Shown here in pieces: positions 31,021 through 39,303 of a stretch of 64,000 bases of DNA. The stretch covers positions 1 through 64,000 of the forward strand of contig CAWAMR010000017.1 of the NCBI GenBank assembly GCA_963783095.1, given 5' to 3'. The position numbers and the translations under genes were made by a program. The DNA is from CAWAMR01 sp963783095. Its GTDB lineage: Bacteria > Planctomycetota > Planctomycetia > Gemmatales > Gemmataceae. The notes beneath the pieces were generated by a model. That model saw nothing but the letters and a program-made list of their open reading frames with translations, did no database searches and was not told the origin of the DNA. The number at the start of each line of letters is the position of its first letter. The first letter of the stretch is position 1.

Positions 31021-31590
31021 CGCCGGTCTCACGCGACAAGCGTGCCTGACCGCCGTGTACTCGCCCTCGGCGGTTGGTAATTGTCGTTCCGGACTCGGGG
31101 GGCACGCAGGCGACTAGACTATGTTGCGTCGGTCCGCCCGCCCGACGCGCGTAAGACGGCATTAACAAGAGCGAATAACTGATGCGAAGCACCTCTACTA
31201 ACTAACCGGTTCAAATCCCGGCGTCCTGACATGCTTTCGACTTGGAATCATGCTGTCCCGCAAGTATTCAAACTGGTTACCGTACTGCCAGAGGGTTTGC
31301 CCTTCGTTGTTCAAACGCGACTCGCTGGTGGTATTTCGAAACCACTCCGTTAAAATCGCTTCATTCTCAGAATCGTTGAGACGATGACCAAAGGGCTTAT
31401 AACCCATGATAACCTGCCCCGCCTGCGCCGCCGAAAACAGCAGGCTTCGACCCGCAAGAGAAGAATCCTCAATAAGGCCGTCAATATTTGCCGCTTGCCG
31501 GCGAACAACACTGAATGCCTTGCCAAGAACCGGATCCGTGCGAAAATAGTGGCTGAGCGTGCGGACCAACTCAATTTTGGAGGACACATC
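31021..31590. other. Intergenic segment with tRNA 3' end
   Basis: No convincing gene. The minus-strand frame at 31198-31602 (134 residues) contains a plausible helical stretch but ends inside the tRNA-like sequence and overlaps the start of the lipoprotein gene, so it is at best a fragment. Confidence 0.4.
31205..31231 (+). other. 3' end of a tRNA gene (fragment, possible att site)
   Basis: accggttcaaatcccggcgt has the T-arm pattern (stem, TTCAAAT loop, stem) followed by an acceptor-like cgtcctg and ACA. One G seems lost from the CCGGG side. No D-arm, anticodon arm or matching 5' acceptor strand (caggacg) lies in the upstream bases. Such 3' fragments are left where elements integrate into tRNA genes; that reading is inference. 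Confidence 0.5.
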
Positions 31591-32322
31591 ATGCGCTGGC
31601 AAAACCTGGTGGTGTTTTTGTTTTGCTTGCTCCTGACCGGCTGTGGGCTGAAGGTCGCAACGGATTCGTCGCCGGGGGATGTCGAAGCAACTGTCCAGGA
31701 TTTCAAGACGGACAGTAACCGGCTCGTCCCGGAATTTTACCGATCACGATATCAAACGGAAACATCGGTGTCTTTTCAACACAATCAGATGTTCAAGAGC
31801 GTGTATTTTCTCAGCCTATTTCTGTTTCCGATCTGCGCTATTGCCTTTGTTTCCCACAAGAATTTCGGTGGCGACCTAGACTTCAAAATTATTGTTGTTT
31901 TTCTAAGCTTCGCAATCAACTTTCTTGTCCCACTCCTGTCGTTCCTAGTCGCATGGTTCATCTATTTCTTGCTTGGTGTGTTTTCTTCAGATGGTTTGTT
32001 CGTGCCGGTTGATTTCGTTTGCCTTGTGCTGCTTTTCGTTGGACACGGCGTGGATGCATTCTTGCTTACGGTGTATTTGCGGCGAGAAAGCAACGTGCGG
32101 GATCTCACGAGAGTGCCGGAAAATTCGCCCGCTGTCTCGGCATTGCGAACCCGCTCGGGCTTGAAAGCAATGCTACGAGCAACAATGACCGCCGGTTTGA
32201 CCGCTGCTGCAGGGCAACTCGGCGGCTGGATTGGTGCATTGATCGTGTTCGTACTTGCGTCTGGCATTGCCGCCGCTTTTGGAGTACAGATTCAAGCGCA
32301 TGAACGGCATTCTTCGCCATAA
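31591..32322 (+). CDS. Membrane lipoprotein, 243 aa
   Basis: Starts MRWQNLVVFLFCLLLTGCGL, a lipoprotein signal with lipobox LTGC, after tttggaggacacatc. The chosen ATG at 31591 fits that ribosome-binding site; the frame extends further up without one. After a 50-residue periplasmic part there are at least three hydrophobic segments (YFLSLFLFPICAIAFVS, FLSFAINFLVPLLSFLVAWF, LVLLFVGHGVDAFLL) and a C-terminal helix (GALIVFVLASGIAAAFGV). No family was recognised. It lies in the segment between the two direct repeats and may be cargo. Confidence 0.6.
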   Translation: MRWQNLVVFLFCLLLTGCGLKVATDSSPGDVEATVQDFKTDSNRLVPEFYRSRYQTETSVSFQHNQMFKSVYFLSLFLFPICAIAFVSHKNFGGDLDFKIIVVFLSFAINFLVPLLSFLVAWFIYFLLGVFSSDGLFVPVDFVCLVLLFVGHGVDAFLLTVYLRRESNVRDLTRVPENSPAVSALRTRSGLKAMLRATMTAGLTAAAGQLGGWIGALIVFVLASGIAAAFGVQIQAHERHSSP

Positions 32323-32405
32323 GGCGGGCGACAAGCCATCCGCCGCAAGGCAGAGGGGATTCCTGTCGAGGTCAATGACCCGGCCAACGCTTTGCCGATT
32401 CACGT

Positions 32406-32506
32406 GGGGCATCAAGCCAAATGTGCCAAACGGGACACAGCCGGGAATGCGAAAGCGACAGAGGACGCAATTCCTGGAGACCGGCGTTCTGATTTCTGCT
32501 ACAGTA
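32406..32506. repeat. Direct repeat copy B (with 30615-30714)
   Basis: Sits just before the integrase start at 32514. The sequence before it (32335-32375, CGCAAGGCAGAGGGGATTCC) is also related to the 3' end of the methylase-helicase gene (CGCAAGGTAGAAGTGATTAC near 30478). So this is likely a second copy of that gene's 3' end and flank. Confidence 0.75.
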
Positions 32507-32513
32507 CGGTTCA

Positions 32514-33509
32514 ATGGAAATGATCGCAACTGCACAACTCATTCCTGCCGCTGTCCCCGACTTGGGACATTCTGACCCGAATGCTGCGCCCCTTCCTCAA
32601 ATCATCGCCAATGCCGGAACCGGCGCCCGCTTCGCTTGGGAGGAATTCCTTCACGGCTGGGTGAGAAACCCACACACCCGTGCGGCCTACGAGCGGGCGA
32701 TTCGTCAATTTTGTGCCTGGCCGGAGATGCGTAATACCACTCTGACTCAAGTAACTCCCGGATTGATCGGACGCTACTTCGACCAGCATCCCGGCTCGAT
32801 TCCGAGCAAGAAGCTCGCACTCGCCGCTCTGCGAGCGCTATTTGATCGGCTGGTCAATCGCCACATCCTAATTCTGAACCCAGCCGCGACGGTGCGCGGA
32901 GAGAAATATTCCATAACTGAGGGACGCACTCCAGAGATAACCCCGGAACAAGTTCGGCAACTACTGAGCGGCATCGATACATCCCGTCCGGTCGGTCTCC
33001 GCGATCGCGCCATCGTGGGAGTTCTGGTCTATACCGCCGCCAGGGCAGGAGCAATTGCCCGCCTCCGCCGGGGAGATTTGGTTAGCGACGGCACTCAATA
33101 TTTGCTCCGCTTTTCAGAAAAGGGAAACCGGTTCCGGGAAATCCCGGTCAGGCATGACCTTGAACAATTCCTGCTGAGTTATCTTGGATTTGCTGGCCTA
33201 TCGGATGCGCCAAAGGAGGCCCCCTTATTTTGCAGTTGTCTGGGAAGAACCGGAGTGCTGACGGGTGATCCAATTACCGGCGTCTACATCTGCCGCATGG
33301 TAAAACGTCGACTTCATGATTCCGGGTTGCCCGACCGCCTTTCGCCGCACAGTTTCCGCGTCGCTACCATCACCAATCTTCTCACGAACGGGGTAGCTCT
33401 GGAAGACGTTCAGTTCCTGGCCGGTCATTCTGACCCTCGGACCACCGGGCTTTACGACCGACGCCAGAAAAAAGTCACCCGCAACATTGTTGAACGCATT
33501 TCGCTCTGA
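32514..33509 (+). CDS. Tyrosine recombinase (integrase family), 331 aa
   Basis: A site-specific recombinase acting on DNA ends or att sites. The N-terminal core-binding domain runs to about residue 130 (FAWEEFLHGWVRNPHTRAAY). The catalytic domain shows Arg in TAARAGAI (near residue 180), a Lys in FSEKGNRFREIPV, HSFR in LSPHSFRVATITNLLTNGV, His in AGHSDPRTTGLYDRR and Tyr as its nucleophile. All six catalytic positions appear present, so it is likely active. It follows repeat copy B and may be the enzyme that resolves or inserts the adjacent segment. Confidence 0.9.
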   Translation: MEMIATAQLIPAAVPDLGHSDPNAAPLPQIIANAGTGARFAWEEFLHGWVRNPHTRAAYERAIRQFCAWPEMRNTTLTQVTPGLIGRYFDQHPGSIPSKKLALAALRALFDRLVNRHILILNPAATVRGEKYSITEGRTPEITPEQVRQLLSGIDTSRPVGLRDRAIVGVLVYTAARAGAIARLRRGDLVSDGTQYLLRFSEKGNRFREIPVRHDLEQFLLSYLGFAGLSDAPKEAPLFCSCLGRTGVLTGDPITGVYICRMVKRRLHDSGLPDRLSPHSFRVATITNLLTNGVALEDVQFLAGHSDPRTTGLYDRRQKKVTRNIVERISL

Positions 33510-33810
33510 AAAAGCCTCAAGATTCGGCAATTTCTGTCCCAGACAATCGCCGGAAATCTTTCTCGTCCTACTTTCAGACATTCCCCGGATCATTTCAGTT
33601 TCGAACAGCGCCACAGTTCGGCGGCTTCGGCTCTTGTCGGCCACGCCGCCTTCAATCCCTTGGAGTCGAATCGGACCAGCCCGCTCATGATATCCACAAG
33701 GCTTCGTCCAAAAGGCTTTGCGATATCTTCCTTTAGGTTTTTGTTCTGGCCTCCACGTTTGTGCAGGATACAATATGCGTCTCAACTTCTTACCCCCCAC
33801 GGGAAGTGCA
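33510..33810. other. Intergenic region before the kinase gene
   Basis: Three hundred bases without a gene. No repeat or RNA feature was found. Promoter of the kinase gene presumably lies here. Confidence 0.5.
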
Positions 33811-36800
33811 ATGAGCCACGCCAGCCAACCCTTGCCCCCTCGCTCGGATCGCCAGGTTGGGCCGCCGCAAGATACGGAAATCCAGCCCGACCAGACCGGC
33901 CCATCGGAAATTGGCGATGAGGTTTCCAGTCTCGACCCGCTGTTCGCGCCGCCGGATGAGCCGGGCGATCTCGGCAAACTCGGACGCTATCGCATCTTGA
34001 AAAAATTGGACAAAGGCGGCATGGGAGCTGTCTATCTCGGCTTCGATACCAAGCTGCCGCGCAAAGTTGCAATCAAGGTCATGCTCCCCAAGTACGCCGC
34101 CAATGGCACTGCCCGCGAGCGGTTCTTGGGCGAAGCGCGCAAAGCGGCCCAGATCAAGAGCGATCACGTCGTTACGATTTACGATGTCGGCGAAGAGCGG
34201 GACATCCCATTCATTGCAATGGAATACTTGCAGGGATCACCTCTCGACGATTTCTTGCGGGACAAGGGAAACATCCCCATCGAGCACGCGATCCGGATTG
34301 GGCGGGAAGCGGCATTTGGCCTGGTGGAGGTTCACGCAGTCGGCCTGGTTCATCGCGACATCAAACCCAGCAACCTTTGGCTGGAAGCACCGCGTGGCCG
34401 GGTGAAGATCATCGACTTCGGATTGGCCCGTCAAGAAGCGGATGATGCTCATCTGACTCAAAGCGGTACAGTATTGGGCACGCCCGCTTACATGAGTCCG
34501 GAGCAAGCCCGCGCCAAGAAGGTCGATGGCCGAAGCGATCTGTTCAGCCTGGGCGGGGTTCTTTATCGCTTGTGTACGGGCCATATCCCTTTCCAGGGCG
34601 ACACCACGATGGCCATCTTGATGTCGCTGGGCGTCGATGAGCCAACACCGGTGCGGGAACTCAATCCGCAGGTTCCGGAGGGTTTGGCTTGGGTGATTCA
34701 CCGCTTGCTCACCAAAAATCCGGGTCAACGGTTTCAGACGGCCCAGGAGGTAGCCGATGCACTCGGTCAACTGAGAAATACGGGTTCCGGCAGGCTTATC
34801 CCATTGGCCGAACCTTTAGAGGTGAGCATCCAGACACAGAACGTCTGGGCAGGCATCGACGACTCATCTGAGGATCTTACGGAACACGAACCAGCTTTAG
34901 CCCAGGCGGCCGACCAAACGGGGAATTCAGCCCACAGGAACACCAAAAGGCCATCCGGCAACCCTTGGCTTTTGATTGGTGGTCTGCTTGCATTGGTCGC
35001 GGTGATCGGTATCATCCTGGCGGTAGTCTTTCTCCAGACCCCTAAGGGAACTCTTGTGGTAGAGACCGCGGGTGACGCCGACGTGGAAGTGGTGGTCAAG
35101 CAAGATGGGGTGGTGATCCGGGACAAGACCAGGGATCGGGAAATCGAACTGAAAGTTGGTAACTACACCATCGAACTCGCGGAGAAGAAAGATGGCTTGA
35201 GACTGAACACAGACAAGTTCGAGATTACCAAGAACGGCAAGGCTGTGGTGAAGGTAATATTGGTAAAGACCAAACCTAAAGCCGACCCGCATTTCGAAGA
35301 TAAAGATCCTGACCATCGCGCCGCCAAATATGTGTTGTCCATCGGCGGAACAGTTTGCCTGAATGATCAGCCGTCGGCAGCGGCGATCAAACAAACTGCC
35401 GACCTGCCCAGGCAGGCATATCGACTGACTTCAGTTTATTTGGGAGGGAACAAGCAGCTAAGCGACGTTGGGCTTGCCAACTTCAAGGACTGCAAAAATC
35501 TGACCGAACTGGATCTCGCGGCCACAGGGGTAAGCGACGCGGGTCTGGCCAACTTCGAGGATTGCAAGAACCTGACATCCCTTAACCTGTACAACACGAA
35601 GGTGGGCGACGCGGGCCTTGCGCATTTCAAGGACTGCAAGAACTTGATGACGCTCGTCCTGTCTAACACCCCGGTAACCGACCTGGGCGTTGCGCATTTC
35701 GGGGAGTGCAATCGCCTTACCGCCCTCAATCTGAGTTACACTCAAGTGACCGACGCGGGCCTGGCCAACTTCAAGGATTGCATCAACCTCACGTCACTCG
35801 ATCTCTGGAACACGAAGGTGAGTGATGTAGGTCTTGCCCAGTTGAAGGACTGTAAGAACCTGATCGGTCTGGCCCTCGTCGGGACACAAATTAGCAATGT
35901 GGGCCTGGCCAAGTTCAAAGACTGCAAGAACCTGAAAAACCTGAGACTAGGCGGCCCGGGCGTAACCGACCCCGGCCTCACCCATTTCAAAAACTGTAAG
36001 AATCTGACATACCTAGACCTGCGTGGCGCGAACGTGAGTGACGCAAGCTTGGAGAATTTCAAAGACTGCAAGGATCTTCAAACCCTCTGGCTTTCTGGCG
36101 TGCAGGGAGTAACCGACGCGGGCCTGGTCCATTTCAAGGACTGCGAGAATTTGACGTCGATCGATTTACGCGGGACGCAGGTTAGCGATGCCGGGCTAGT
36201 GTACGTTAAGGACTGCAAGAAACTGACGGCCCTCTACCTGCAAAAGACGAAAGTGACCGCCAAGGGAATCGATGCGCTAAAAAAGGCTTTGCCCAACTGC
36301 AAGATCGAATGGGACGGCGGGGTGATCGAACCCGCAGATCGCCGGGCCGCCGAGTATGTACTATCCATCGGTGGAGAGATTGGCGTGACTGGCGGTGGTG
36401 GTGAGATCAAGGTCGCCGCAGATCTCCCGAAAGAGGCGTTTAAGCTTACATCGATCAATTTGAGTGGTAATAAGCAAGTGAGCGACGCCGGGTTGGCCGC
36501 CTTGGAGAACTGCAAGGATTTGGCGGAGCTCTTTCTAGAGAACACGAATGTGGGCGACTCGGGTCTGGCACATTTTAAGAATTGCAAAAACTTGGCCTGG
36601 CTGGTTCTCAGCAACACCAAGCTAACTGACGATGGATTGGTCCACTTCAAGGACTGTACGAATCTGGTACTAATCCATTTGGGTGAAACCAAGGTGACCG
36701 GCGAGGGCCTGGTCAATTTCAAGGACTGCAAGAACCTTAGAGATCTCAACCTGGCTAACACGAACGTAACCGACGAGGGCTTGGTTCATTTCAAGGACTG

Positions 36801-37719
36801 CAAGAACCTGTTGAGCTTCAATCTCAGCCGCACAACGGTGACCGACGCGGGCTTGATTAGTTTTAAGGACTGTAAGAACTTGACCTCGATCGCTCTGCAA
36901 TACACGCAAGTAAACGGTGCCGGTTTCGTTCATTTTGACGACTGCAACAACTTGACGGGCCTCTACCTGGGCTACACCCAAGTGAGCGACACTGGCCTGG
37001 CCCATTTCAAGGACTGCAAGAATCTGTCGGCACTACATTTGACCAACACAAAGGTGGGCAACGCTGGCTTGGCTTACTTCAAGGACTGCAAACACCTGGG
37101 GCAACTCTATTTAAATGGTACGCAACTGACCGACGAGGGACTTGGGTACTTTAAGGATTGCACAGAACTAGTAGACCTTATTCTTGGAAATACTAAGGTC
37201 ACCGATGAGGGCCTGGCCCACTTCAAGAATTGTAAGAAGTTAGGGACTTTGAGCCTGAACAGTCCCCAAGTGACCGACAAGGGCTTGGCGAATTTCAAGG
37301 ATTGCAAGAAATTGGGCAGGCTTGTGTTGCCGGGTACTAAGGTAAGCGACACTGGCCTGGCCAACTTCAAAAACTGCAAGGACCTGCGTTCTCTTACCCT
37401 CTACCACACAAAAGTCGGCGACGCTGGCCTCGCCCACTTCAAAGATTGCAAGAACTTGGCGAACCTTGAATTGTTCGACACAAAAGTCGGCGATGCGTGT
37501 CTCGTGTCCTTGAAGAACTGTAAGAGCCTGACCCAACTCGGGCTAGGTGGTACACAGGTTACTGACGCTGGGTTAGCCGACCTCAAGGAGTTCAAGAACT
37601 TGACGACACTCGGCCTCAAAGGGACGAAGGTCACCGCTACGGGAGTTGACGGGTTGGCCAAAGCATTGCCGAAGTGCAAAATCGAGTGGGATGGCCCTGT
37701 AATCGAGCCGAAGCCATAG
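33811..37719 (+). CDS. Ser/Thr protein kinase with leucine-rich repeats, 1302 aa
   Basis: I chose the ATG at 33811 (MSHASQPLPPRSDRQ), the last one before the kinase domain; upstream ATGs at 33718 and 33776 are in frame. Kinase residues 58-320: KGGMGAVYLG loop, AIKVM lysine, HRDIKPSN, DFG and GTPAYMSPEQA, so it is likely active. A single membrane helix lies near residue 390 (LLIGGLLALVAVIGIILAVV), then a PEGA-like beta domain. Two blocks of LRRs follow, about 12 and 17 repeats of 24 residues with the pattern DAGLAHFKDCKNLT and LxLxxTKV, each ending in a NCKIEWDG-like cap. This form of kinase is typical of planctomycetes. The LRRs probably lie outside the cytoplasm as a sensing surface. Confidence 0.92.
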   Translation: MSHASQPLPPRSDRQVGPPQDTEIQPDQTGPSEIGDEVSSLDPLFAPPDEPGDLGKLGRYRILKKLDKGGMGAVYLGFDTKLPRKVAIKVMLPKYAANGTARERFLGEARKAAQIKSDHVVTIYDVGEERDIPFIAMEYLQGSPLDDFLRDKGNIPIEHAIRIGREAAFGLVEVHAVGLVHRDIKPSNLWLEAPRGRVKIIDFGLARQEADDAHLTQSGTVLGTPAYMSPEQARAKKVDGRSDLFSLGGVLYRLCTGHIPFQGDTTMAILMSLGVDEPTPVRELNPQVPEGLAWVIHRLLTKNPGQRFQTAQEVADALGQLRNTGSGRLIPLAEPLEVSIQTQNVWAGIDDSSEDLTEHEPALAQAADQTGNSAHRNTKRPSGNPWLLIGGLLALVAVIGIILAVVFLQTPKGTLVVETAGDADVEVVVKQDGVVIRDKTRDREIELKVGNYTIELAEKKDGLRLNTDKFEITKNGKAVVKVILVKTKPKADPHFEDKDPDHRAAKYVLSIGGTVCLNDQPSAAAIKQTADLPRQAYRLTSVYLGGNKQLSDVGLANFKDCKNLTELDLAATGVSDAGLANFEDCKNLTSLNLYNTKVGDAGLAHFKDCKNLMTLVLSNTPVTDLGVAHFGECNRLTALNLSYTQVTDAGLANFKDCINLTSLDLWNTKVSDVGLAQLKDCKNLIGLALVGTQISNVGLAKFKDCKNLKNLRLGGPGVTDPGLTHFKNCKNLTYLDLRGANVSDASLENFKDCKDLQTLWLSGVQGVTDAGLVHFKDCENLTSIDLRGTQVSDAGLVYVKDCKKLTALYLQKTKVTAKGIDALKKALPNCKIEWDGGVIEPADRRAAEYVLSIGGEIGVTGGGGEIKVAADLPKEAFKLTSINLSGNKQVSDAGLAALENCKDLAELFLENTNVGDSGLAHFKNCKNLAWLVLSNTKLTDDGLVHFKDCTNLVLIHLGETKVTGEGLVNFKDCKNLRDLNLANTNVTDEGLVHFKDCKNLLSFNLSRTTVTDAGLISFKDCKNLTSIALQYTQVNGAGFVHFDDCNNLTGLYLGYTQVSDTGLAHFKDCKNLSALHLTNTKVGNAGLAYFKDCKHLGQLYLNGTQLTDEGLGYFKDCTELVDLILGNTKVTDEGLAHFKNCKKLGTLSLNSPQVTDKGLANFKDCKKLGRLVLPGTKVSDTGLANFKNCKDLRSLTLYHTKVGDAGLAHFKDCKNLANLELFDTKVGDACLVSLKNCKSLTQLGLGGTQVTDAGLADLKEFKNLTTLGLKGTKVTATGVDGLAKALPKCKIEWDGPVIEPKP

Positions 37720-38219
37720 GAAGTTGTGAGGACGATGACCGTCGCACCGAATTGTGTGACCCTTTAAGTCTGCCCGCTGTATTTCCGCAGTCCGGCTACT
37801 CCGTCATTGATTTTCTGAGACGGTCGGCGGAGGCATTTCTTCGCGTCAAAATGTCCTCTTCCAAAGAAAGGGGTATTCGCCATCGCCCAAGCGAAGCCTC
37901 CTCCTTGTCCACTTTTGGCTGTCAGTCGGCAAGCTTCCTTCGTTTTCTCTCTGTCGGTGTTTTCCGGGTTGTATCGGTCGGTTGGTTTTCGCCATTTTCT
38001 CCTTTTCTGTTTTCGTTCCTCGTCACTCTGCGGTCTTTTTTTCTGCCGGTCTTAAAGCCGTCACCGGTCCCCGCAAGCTGCCAAATTGGTTCCCCCGCGA
38101 GCGGTCCCCCCAATTTTCGCTTGGCAGGGCTCACATTCGTTCCGGTTCTTCCGGCTTTGTTTCAGACGGGCATAAAGACCGAGATTGTCGAGGTCTTAAC
38201 AAACAAAAGGAGAACTAAA
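37720..38219. other. Intergenic region holding leader copy 2
   Basis: No gene. The part from about 38045 is the conserved leader (see 38045-38208). The part before has no feature I can name. Confidence 0.6.
38045..38208 (+). promoter_or_regulatory. Conserved leader element, copy 2
   Basis: Aligns with 15650-15816. It ends 11 bases before the 38220 gene, whose ribosome-binding site (aaaggag) follows at once. A leader RNA or attenuator controlling the small-gene operon is the simplest reading. Similar sequences are, to my recollection, found in front of small genes of proteobacterial plasmids, so it may travel with the transfer module. Confidence 0.55.
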
Positions 38220-38432
38220 ATGTCTGAATCTACACCAACAAAAACTACAACCCGTAAACCCGCCTTCATCGCTTACCAAGTGAAGGATGGTGCCGCTGAC
38301 CAATCATACTGGACAAGGCTTGGAGTAGCCTTCGCTCACAATGATGGCAAAGGCTTCAATCTTTTACTCGATGCCATGCCGCTCGGAGGTCAAATCACTC
38401 TCCGCGCAGCTACTAGCGAGAAGAAAGAATAA
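38220..38432 (+). CDS. Small plasmid-associated protein, 70 aa
   Basis: Starts MSESTPTKTTTRKPAFIAYQ after aaaaggagaactaa. The core AYQVKDG-YWTRLGVAFAHNDGKG and a C-terminal LDAMPLGGQITLR match a small family seen on conjugative plasmids of proteobacteria beside relaxase genes, whose biochemical role is not known. Length is normal. It is the first gene after leader copy 2 and is followed by a second small gene after a strong hairpin. Confidence 0.75.
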   Translation: MSESTPTKTTTRKPAFIAYQVKDGAADQSYWTRLGVAFAHNDGKGFNLLLDAMPLGGQITLRAATSEKKE

Positions 38433-38442
38433 CGGAGTAACC

Positions 38443-38464
38443 GGGCGGGCCTCAAAACCCGCCC
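38443..38464. terminator. Intercistronic hairpin
   Basis: The 7-bp stem GGGCGGG with CCCGCCC closes an eight-base loop (cctcaaaa) between two small genes. No T-run follows, so it is more likely a processing or stability element than a strong terminator. Confidence 0.5.
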
Positions 38465-38487
38465 AACATTTCAAAAGGAATCACATT

Positions 38488-38742
38488 ATGAAAATCAACA
38501 TCATCGCCATCTCCCATCATCTCAACGGCATTTCGGGAGTCCCATTTAAAAAGGTTCTCTTCAGCGCTGGCGAAACCATGAAGATCGCAATCCTATTCGA
38601 AACACTCAATCACTGTGCGGTCTTCGACCTGGCGACCCACTCGCGCGGAGATATTCGCCTCGGTGCGAACTCTTTTCGCGGCGACTGCTTCGAGCAACCG
38701 CTCCGCACCGCGATCAACGCTCACCGTCAGCCACAAGAGTAG
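38488..38742 (+). CDS. Small hypothetical protein, 84 aa
   Basis: Starts MKINIIAISHHLNGISGVPF after aaaggaatcaca. A compact alpha/beta pattern is apparent (KKVLFSAGETMKIAILFE), with no motif that I recognise. It lies 55 bases after the 38220 gene across a hairpin, in the same transcript. Confidence 0.65.
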   Translation: MKINIIAISHHLNGISGVPFKKVLFSAGETMKIAILFETLNHCAVFDLATHSRGDIRLGANSFRGDCFEQPLRTAINAHRQPQE

Positions 38743-38856
38743 GAGGGCATCATGCAATCATTCGCAACCAGTAATCCGTTCTACACCGCACGGATTGTGT
38801 TCCTTGAGGCGCAACTACTCTGAGAATCAATCTACGCAAAACCCCAGAAAGACGTT

Positions 38857-39303
38857 TCAGCCGCCCGGCAGGGTTTCCACCAAGATCTTAGTCACCACGG
38901 TCGCATCCTTCTCGAACTTCACTTCCGCCTGGAGTTCGTCATATTCCTGAATCCAACCCACCCGGTGGGTCGCCAGTGCATCGAATAGCGTTCGCAGGTT
39001 CCTCCCCTGAATGCGGGCGACGGATCCGGTGAAGTCCAGCGTGATGCCGTGCGAAGGATCAAAATCAATTCCCGCCAGGAAGGAGTACGAACGTGCCTTG
39101 CAGTTCCCATTCCAATACCTCAGCACCAGCATCAGTCTCCGCTTCCGGTGAGAAACCAGGGAAAAGCACCTATCGTCGGCTTTCAGCACTTCTGCTTCCG
39201 GTACTTCCTCTTCGCGGGATAGAGGCTCTTGATTTACCGATTTCCGACGAAGCTGCTCCAAATGCTTCGCAGGATCAAGGGGTTTCCGGGGTTCGTCTTT
39301 CAT
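38857..39303 (-). CDS. Hypothetical protein coupled to the relaxase, 148 aa
   Basis: Its ATG overlaps the stop of the upstream relaxase gene (ATGA at 39300-39303), so the two are translationally coupled. The first 45 residues are charged and Pro-rich; the rest is beta-rich (LMLVLRYWNGNCKARSYSF, then GITLDFTGSVARIQGRNL). Possibly an accessory protein that acts on the relaxase. Not recognised. Confidence 0.6.
   Translation of the reverse strand: MKDEPRKPLDPAKHLEQLRRKSVNQEPLSREEEVPEAEVLKADDRCFSLVSHRKRRLMLVLRYWNGNCKARSYSFLAGIDFDPSHGITLDFTGSVARIQGRNLRTLFDALATHRVGWIQEYDELQAEVKFEKDATVVTKILVETLPGG

Noticed and set aside
31160..31231. Complete tRNA gene
   Set aside because: Only the T-arm and the 3' acceptor half are present.
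31198..31602. Minus-strand 134-residue frame as a gene
   Set aside because: It overlaps the lipoprotein start and ends in the tRNA-like fragment; no ribosome-binding site was seen.
35436..37679. Minus-strand frames opposite the LRR kinase
   Set aside because: They are long only because the LRR coding repeats are periodic; the plus strand explains them.
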